From: Aricia agestis
Taxonomy: Eukaryota > Arthropoda > Insecta > Lepidoptera > Lycaenidae
Assembly (NCBI RefSeq): GCF_905147365.1
Contig: NC_056412.1
Span: 10,284,001-10,348,000, forward strand
Direction: 5' to 3'
DNA: 64,000 nucleotides
Shown: positions 60,644-64,000 of the stretch, piece after piece
Layout of the letters: every line of letters starts with the position of its first letter
Position numbering within the stretch: position 1 is the stretch's first letter
Notes under the pieces: generated by a model
Told to the model about the DNA's origin: nothing
Seen by the model: only the letters and a program-made list of their open reading frames with translations
Databases searched by the model: none
Program-made: the position numbers and the translations under genes

Positions 60644-61180
60644 TTAACCCTTGTGGAGCCTGGTGGCGAAAATTACACTGACGTGCCTAATGGGTCTGTC
60701 AGACCCGACATTATGAACATGTTTTTTTTTGTTAATCGTATTTGAGATTAAAATTTGCAATTTCTAAAACTAATCAATGTGAAAGTTAAACCACTACAAT
60801 AGGAAAAAGACCAAAAATACCCAGGTTTCCACGGAGGAAATCATAGACCATGTTGTTTTCCAAGTTACTACTGGTATTTTAGATTATTCAGGTTGATGGA
60901 TATTATTATATTTGGCGAGGTAGCAGCATTTTCGATTTTCAGTGGTACAGTGACAATTATTTATTAAATATTATAGTCTTTCGGTGTTTGCGAAGTGAAA
61001 AATACTTGGGATCATGATAGATATTTAATACTGCGGGCTGAGGACATCGGTGTAGAATAATATTCTGTAGTCAACTTATCGAGGCTACTGAAAACACTGT
61101 ACAATTGAATAATGGATAAACCACAGACGATCAAGCGCTAGCTCGGGTCTGTAAGACCCACCAGGCTTTCCGAGGGTTAA
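60644..61180. mobile_element. 537-bp piggyBac-type MITE
   Basis: The left end is TTAACCCTTGTGGAGCCTGG. The right end, read inward, is TTAACCCTCGGAAAGCCTGG and continues TGGGTCTTACAGACCC. The left side has GGGTCTGTCAGACCC about 40 bp inside, so the palindromic GGGTCTGnnAGACCC word is present at both ends. TTAA at each border is the piggyBac target site. No transposase is present. Confidence 0.8.
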
Positions 61181-61592
61181 GTTCCTTACTTCGGTAACAA
61201 AATACTACATCAATTTTATCGACATGAATTTGTAAATCCCCTTATTACAAAAAATAAATCTCCTGGATATCTTTTAAGTCAATACGAAATACTTTTTTTA
61301 TATTTTGCTTTTAAACTGTAAAGTATTTAAGTGAGGATTTAATTAATTTGAATATATTACAGCCTGAGCCGAGCTTCACGATTGAAATACTTTGTATTCC
61401 AAATTAAAAGTACGCCACGTAGAGTAATTGAAGGTCGGATAAGTTACTAGTTTTAATTAGTTTCAAGTGTTTAGATGCTTTCAATACCTATTGAAGCAGT
61501 TTATTTAAAAATAAAACATTCATTTGGTGCGAACTGCGAATCCAATAAAAATATAAAAAACACTCCTCCGTTTCCTTACAGACTCGAACTAT

Positions 61593-62025
61593 ATTTATGG
61601 TTGATTGAACTTACCTTAAGTGAACTTCAACCAAAATTATGCGAGTTGCTGCATCCGTAGAGATTTAATAAACCTGTAGTCCGCATTTTGTGGTACTGCA
61701 TCATCACACGCCATTTAGATATTTATTTAATTTAAAACTGTAAAAAAGACAATCAATTGGTTTTATAGTAATTCCGCCTTGCTTTCCTAGATGGCGGTGT
61801 TAGTTCGTCCGTCATTCTTTTTAGAGAGGATAAATCATAACATTTTATCATTCCGCATGTAAAGAATAGGGGCAACAAACTAAGAGAAGTGGGTGGGGTG
61901 GGATCTTAAATCTCTACGGATGCAGCAACTCGCATAATTTTGGTTGAAGTTCACTTAAGGTAAGTTCAATCAACCATAAATTATACTTCGTTGCTGCATC
62001 CTATGAGATTTAATAAACCTGTAGA
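61593..62025 (-). repeat. DIRS element inverted and split direct repeats (3' end)
   Basis: Two 76-nt arms (61593-61668 and 61906-61981) are reverse complements, separated by 237 bp. In addition GTTGCTGCATCC followed by GAGATTTAATAAACCTGTAG-like sequence occurs directly at 61646-61679 and 61990-62024. Inverted terminal repeats plus an internal complementary region are the hallmark of DIRS-type elements, which replicate through a circular intermediate instead of making target-site duplications. Confidence 0.75.
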
Positions 62026-62189
62026 TGTTCAGAGCGTAATTGTGGAATGATAAAATACCAGATTAATTAAATTCAATTAATTAATTACGGAATTTAACAT
62101 GATATAACATTATAGACATCATAACAATATTTTATTTTATAAAGTATTGTACTTCTAAATAATAATACTACTTAATTAGTTTGGATATG

Positions 62190-63203
62190 CTATGAATCAG
62201 AATTTACATTAAAAATAGCTTCAGCGAAAGCTCTTTCTTGTGCTAAATCTGGTAAAGGTAAGTTATAAAACTTAGCAAAACAAAGTGATGAGCCGGTCCA
62301 ACCAGCGCATCGCTTGATGACGTCGATGGAGACTCCCGCGCGGCGCGCCGCCGACGTGGAGGCGTGTCGCGTGCTGTGCGCTGAATAAACTCCAATCTCT
62401 ATGCCACTGTCCTTGAGGACACTCTTTATCCAGCGACTTATAGATTGGGAACTGGCATTATGAAAAGGCTTTTTAGTTGTTAAAATGAGCTTATCAGTAG
62501 CTGGGCCATTTCGCAGCTCTTTTGTCTTATCCAGGTACACAGATAGAGCTTTAGCTGGACAAATACAGGATTTTTCATGAAAAAATGGAATTTTTAATCT
62601 AGGATTTGATCTATTCGGAGCAGAAGTTTTAATAATTTCATCTATATTAATATCTATGTCAGTAGAGTTGACATTAATATTACACACCTTAATTAACGAC
62701 AACGTCTGAACGCGTTGTCCTGTAGACAATGCGAGCAGAGTCACCAGTTTCTTAGTAATCAATTCCAGGTTTAACGATTCATTAGGGTATTGATTAGATA
62801 GATAAGCGAACACCGTGTTAGGGTCCCAAGAATTTTGATATTTAGGGAAATTAGGTCGGATTCTAAAAACACCTTTAAGAAACCTTGTGACATAATTATT
62901 TGTACAAGTTTCTTTTCCCAAGATCAATGATAATGCTGATCGGATAGAATTTAATGAAGCGAAACTAGAACCATTTTTAAATTGATATGATAAAAACTTA
63001 AGTAGCATTGGAACAGGTGCTCTAAAAAAATCTAATTTATTGTCTATACAAAAGCCGAACCATAATTTATAAGCCGAATTATACTGTTGTAAAGTATTCT
63101 TGGATAGTGAATGAATCATAATGTCTATTGTATCCTTATCTATTGATTGTTTCTCGTACGCCTTCCGGATAACTTCGCACACGCCAGGGTAAGGCTGGGC
63201 CAT
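62190..63203 (-). CDS. DIRS-type tyrosine recombinase
   Basis: The intact 337-residue frame has the tyrosine-recombinase signature: STGQRVQTLSL (first Arg, about residue 168), HSTRHASTSAARRAG (His-x-x-Arg, about residue 278) and CFAKFYNLPL (Tyr nucleophile, about residue 315). The N-terminal region (STLQQYNSAYKLWFGFC-like) resembles a SAM-like DNA-binding part. The enzyme would integrate the circular DNA form of the element. It is full length for DIRS recombinases and has no internal stop. It overlaps the end of the preceding frame by 68 bp, the usual compact DIRS layout. Its start at 63203 is the first in-frame ATG. Confidence 0.88.
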   Translation of the reverse strand: MAQPYPGVCEVIRKAYEKQSIDKDTIDIMIHSLSKNTLQQYNSAYKLWFGFCIDNKLDFFRAPVPMLLKFLSYQFKNGSSFASLNSIRSALSLILGKETCTNNYVTRFLKGVFRIRPNFPKYQNSWDPNTVFAYLSNQYPNESLNLELITKKLVTLLALSTGQRVQTLSLIKVCNINVNSTDIDINIDEIIKTSAPNRSNPRLKIPFFHEKSCICPAKALSVYLDKTKELRNGPATDKLILTTKKPFHNASSQSISRWIKSVLKDSGIEIGVYSAHSTRHASTSAARRAGVSIDVIKRCAGWTGSSLCFAKFYNLPLPDLAQERAFAEAIFNVNSDS

Positions 63204-64000
63204 AAAGGATGAGGCGTTCTGGAAGGCGAAAGCAACATATTTCTATTGGGATGAAAATATAAAGTATTATCGTTAAGGATTTAAAAAGTGGGAACCACGG
63301 TTGACTTGGCCAGTAAGGTACGACTAATATGCCGGAAGCTTCATCGTTAATAATTTTACGAATGCACATTAATATTAACGAGAAGGGGGGAAAGGCGTAA
63401 AAGAAAAGCTCTTTCCAATTTAAAGTAAACGCGTCAATCTCGTAAGCCTCTGGATCCCGTTTCCTTGATACAAATTTAATGCATTTCCTATTAATTCTGG
63501 ATGCGAAAAGATCGACCTCAGGATGACCAAACTTATTTACTATATCATCAAAACAAGATTCATGTAACTCCCACTCTGTGTCAATATTTGAAATTCTGGA
63601 GGCTTTATCTGCTTCGACATTATCACATGATCGGATGTACGAGGCGAAAATAAAAATATCCCTTTCTTCGCACCACTGCCATATCTGACGAGTTATATCA
63701 TTCAAATGAGGGAATTGAACTCCACCACTTCAATTGATATATGATATGGCAGTGGTGTTATCAATTCTTAAGAGAATTTCCATTTTTCTCGATCCATCAC
63801 AAAAACATTTTAAGCCCATAAAGGCAGCTAGCAATTCTAAATAATTAATGTGATTTTCTACTTCTTCCTTTGACCAAAACCCATTCACTGTCTCCCCATT
63901 ACAAAACGCTCCCCATCCCGAAGGAGAAGCGTATGAAAATATTTCATATTATAAATTACCTAAACGAATAGGATTATCGACATAATTTATAACTTTTTCC
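63136..64000 (-). pseudogene. DIRS reverse transcriptase/RNase H polyprotein, C-terminal part, interrupted
   Basis: From the right edge the minus strand reads through RNase H: YASPSGWGAFCNGE, HINYLELLAAFMGLKC (Glu), LLRIDNTTAISYIN (Asp), and WCEERDIFIFASYI with NVEADKASR (last Asp). The frame then continues into a DIRS module (HPEVDLFASR, DAFTLNWKEL, YAFPPFSLI, WPSQPWFP). A TGA at 63730-63732 interrupts between DNTTAISYIN and the GG..FPHLND segment. The first catalytic Asp of RNase H, normally in a DAS motif, appears as Tyr (YAS). The coding frame starts outside the window. Confidence 0.82.

Larger units (their letters stand above)
61593..64000 (-). mobile_element. DIRS-type tyrosine-recombinase retrotransposon, 3' half
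   Basis: Read on the minus strand it holds the end of the RNase H domain, a DIRS C-terminal module, a tyrosine recombinase, and inverted/split repeats at the 3' end. The 5' part with reverse transcriptase lies beyond the right edge of the window. At least one stop codon interrupts RNase H. Confidence 0.85.

Overview
This is a window of a lepidopteran (moth or butterfly) nuclear genome. The evidence is AT-rich DNA packed with interspersed repeats I recognise from Lepidoptera: tRNA-derived SINEs, non-LTR tails carrying CAGA microsatellites, repeats headed by GGCCAAGTGCGAGTCGG, TTAA-flanked MITEs and CR1- and Jockey-like LINEs. It also holds one intron-rich gene encoding an insect LIM-only protein.

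The only host gene I can support is the LIM-only transcriptional cofactor Beadex/dLMO (Bx) on the + strand. Its five coding exons (36544-36589, 50860-51094, 51347-51472, 51856-51997, 53902-54042) join in phase to 229 residues with two LIM domains. The 3' UTR runs from 54043 to about 55.65 kb. It carries an 8-mer match to the miR-9a seed, two 7-mer matches to the miR-92 seed and several poly(A) signals. The 36 kb upstream of the first coding exon shows no other host gene. It is probably intron and regulatory DNA of Bx, or intergenic, with GC-rich islands that could be promoters or non-coding first exons.

The rest is mobile DNA. From 13.9 to 18.6 kb a tandem lepidopteran repeat is interrupted by an IS4EU/ISL2EU-like (PIF-Harbinger superfamily) transposon. 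That transposon has a three-exon transposase with duplicated CxxC zinc modules and a C-terminal SWIM finger, broken by one frameshift, and a 193-bp MITE sits in one of its introns. At 28.7-30.5 kb lies a retro-inserted, frameshifted copy of a superfamily-1 helicase of the alphavirus-like RNA virus type, with a poly(A) tract and an 8-bp target-site duplication. A 5'-truncated Jockey-like LINE (44.1-47.0 kb, minus) and a CR1-like LINE fragment (6.8-7.3 kb, minus) follow. The 3' half of a DIRS-type tyrosine-recombinase retrotransposon with its inverted and split repeats fills 61.6-64.0 kb (minus). At least eight MITEs have recognisable terminal inverted repeats and, for most, target-site duplications.

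I found no rRNA, functional tRNA, CRISPR array or operon, none of which would be expected in such DNA apart from tRNAs. The most notable observations are the retrotransposed viral-helicase copy, the intron-containing tandem zinc-module duplication in the transposase, the miR-9a site in the Bx 3' UTR, and a 210-bp palindromic MITE about 30 bp past a Bx splice donor.
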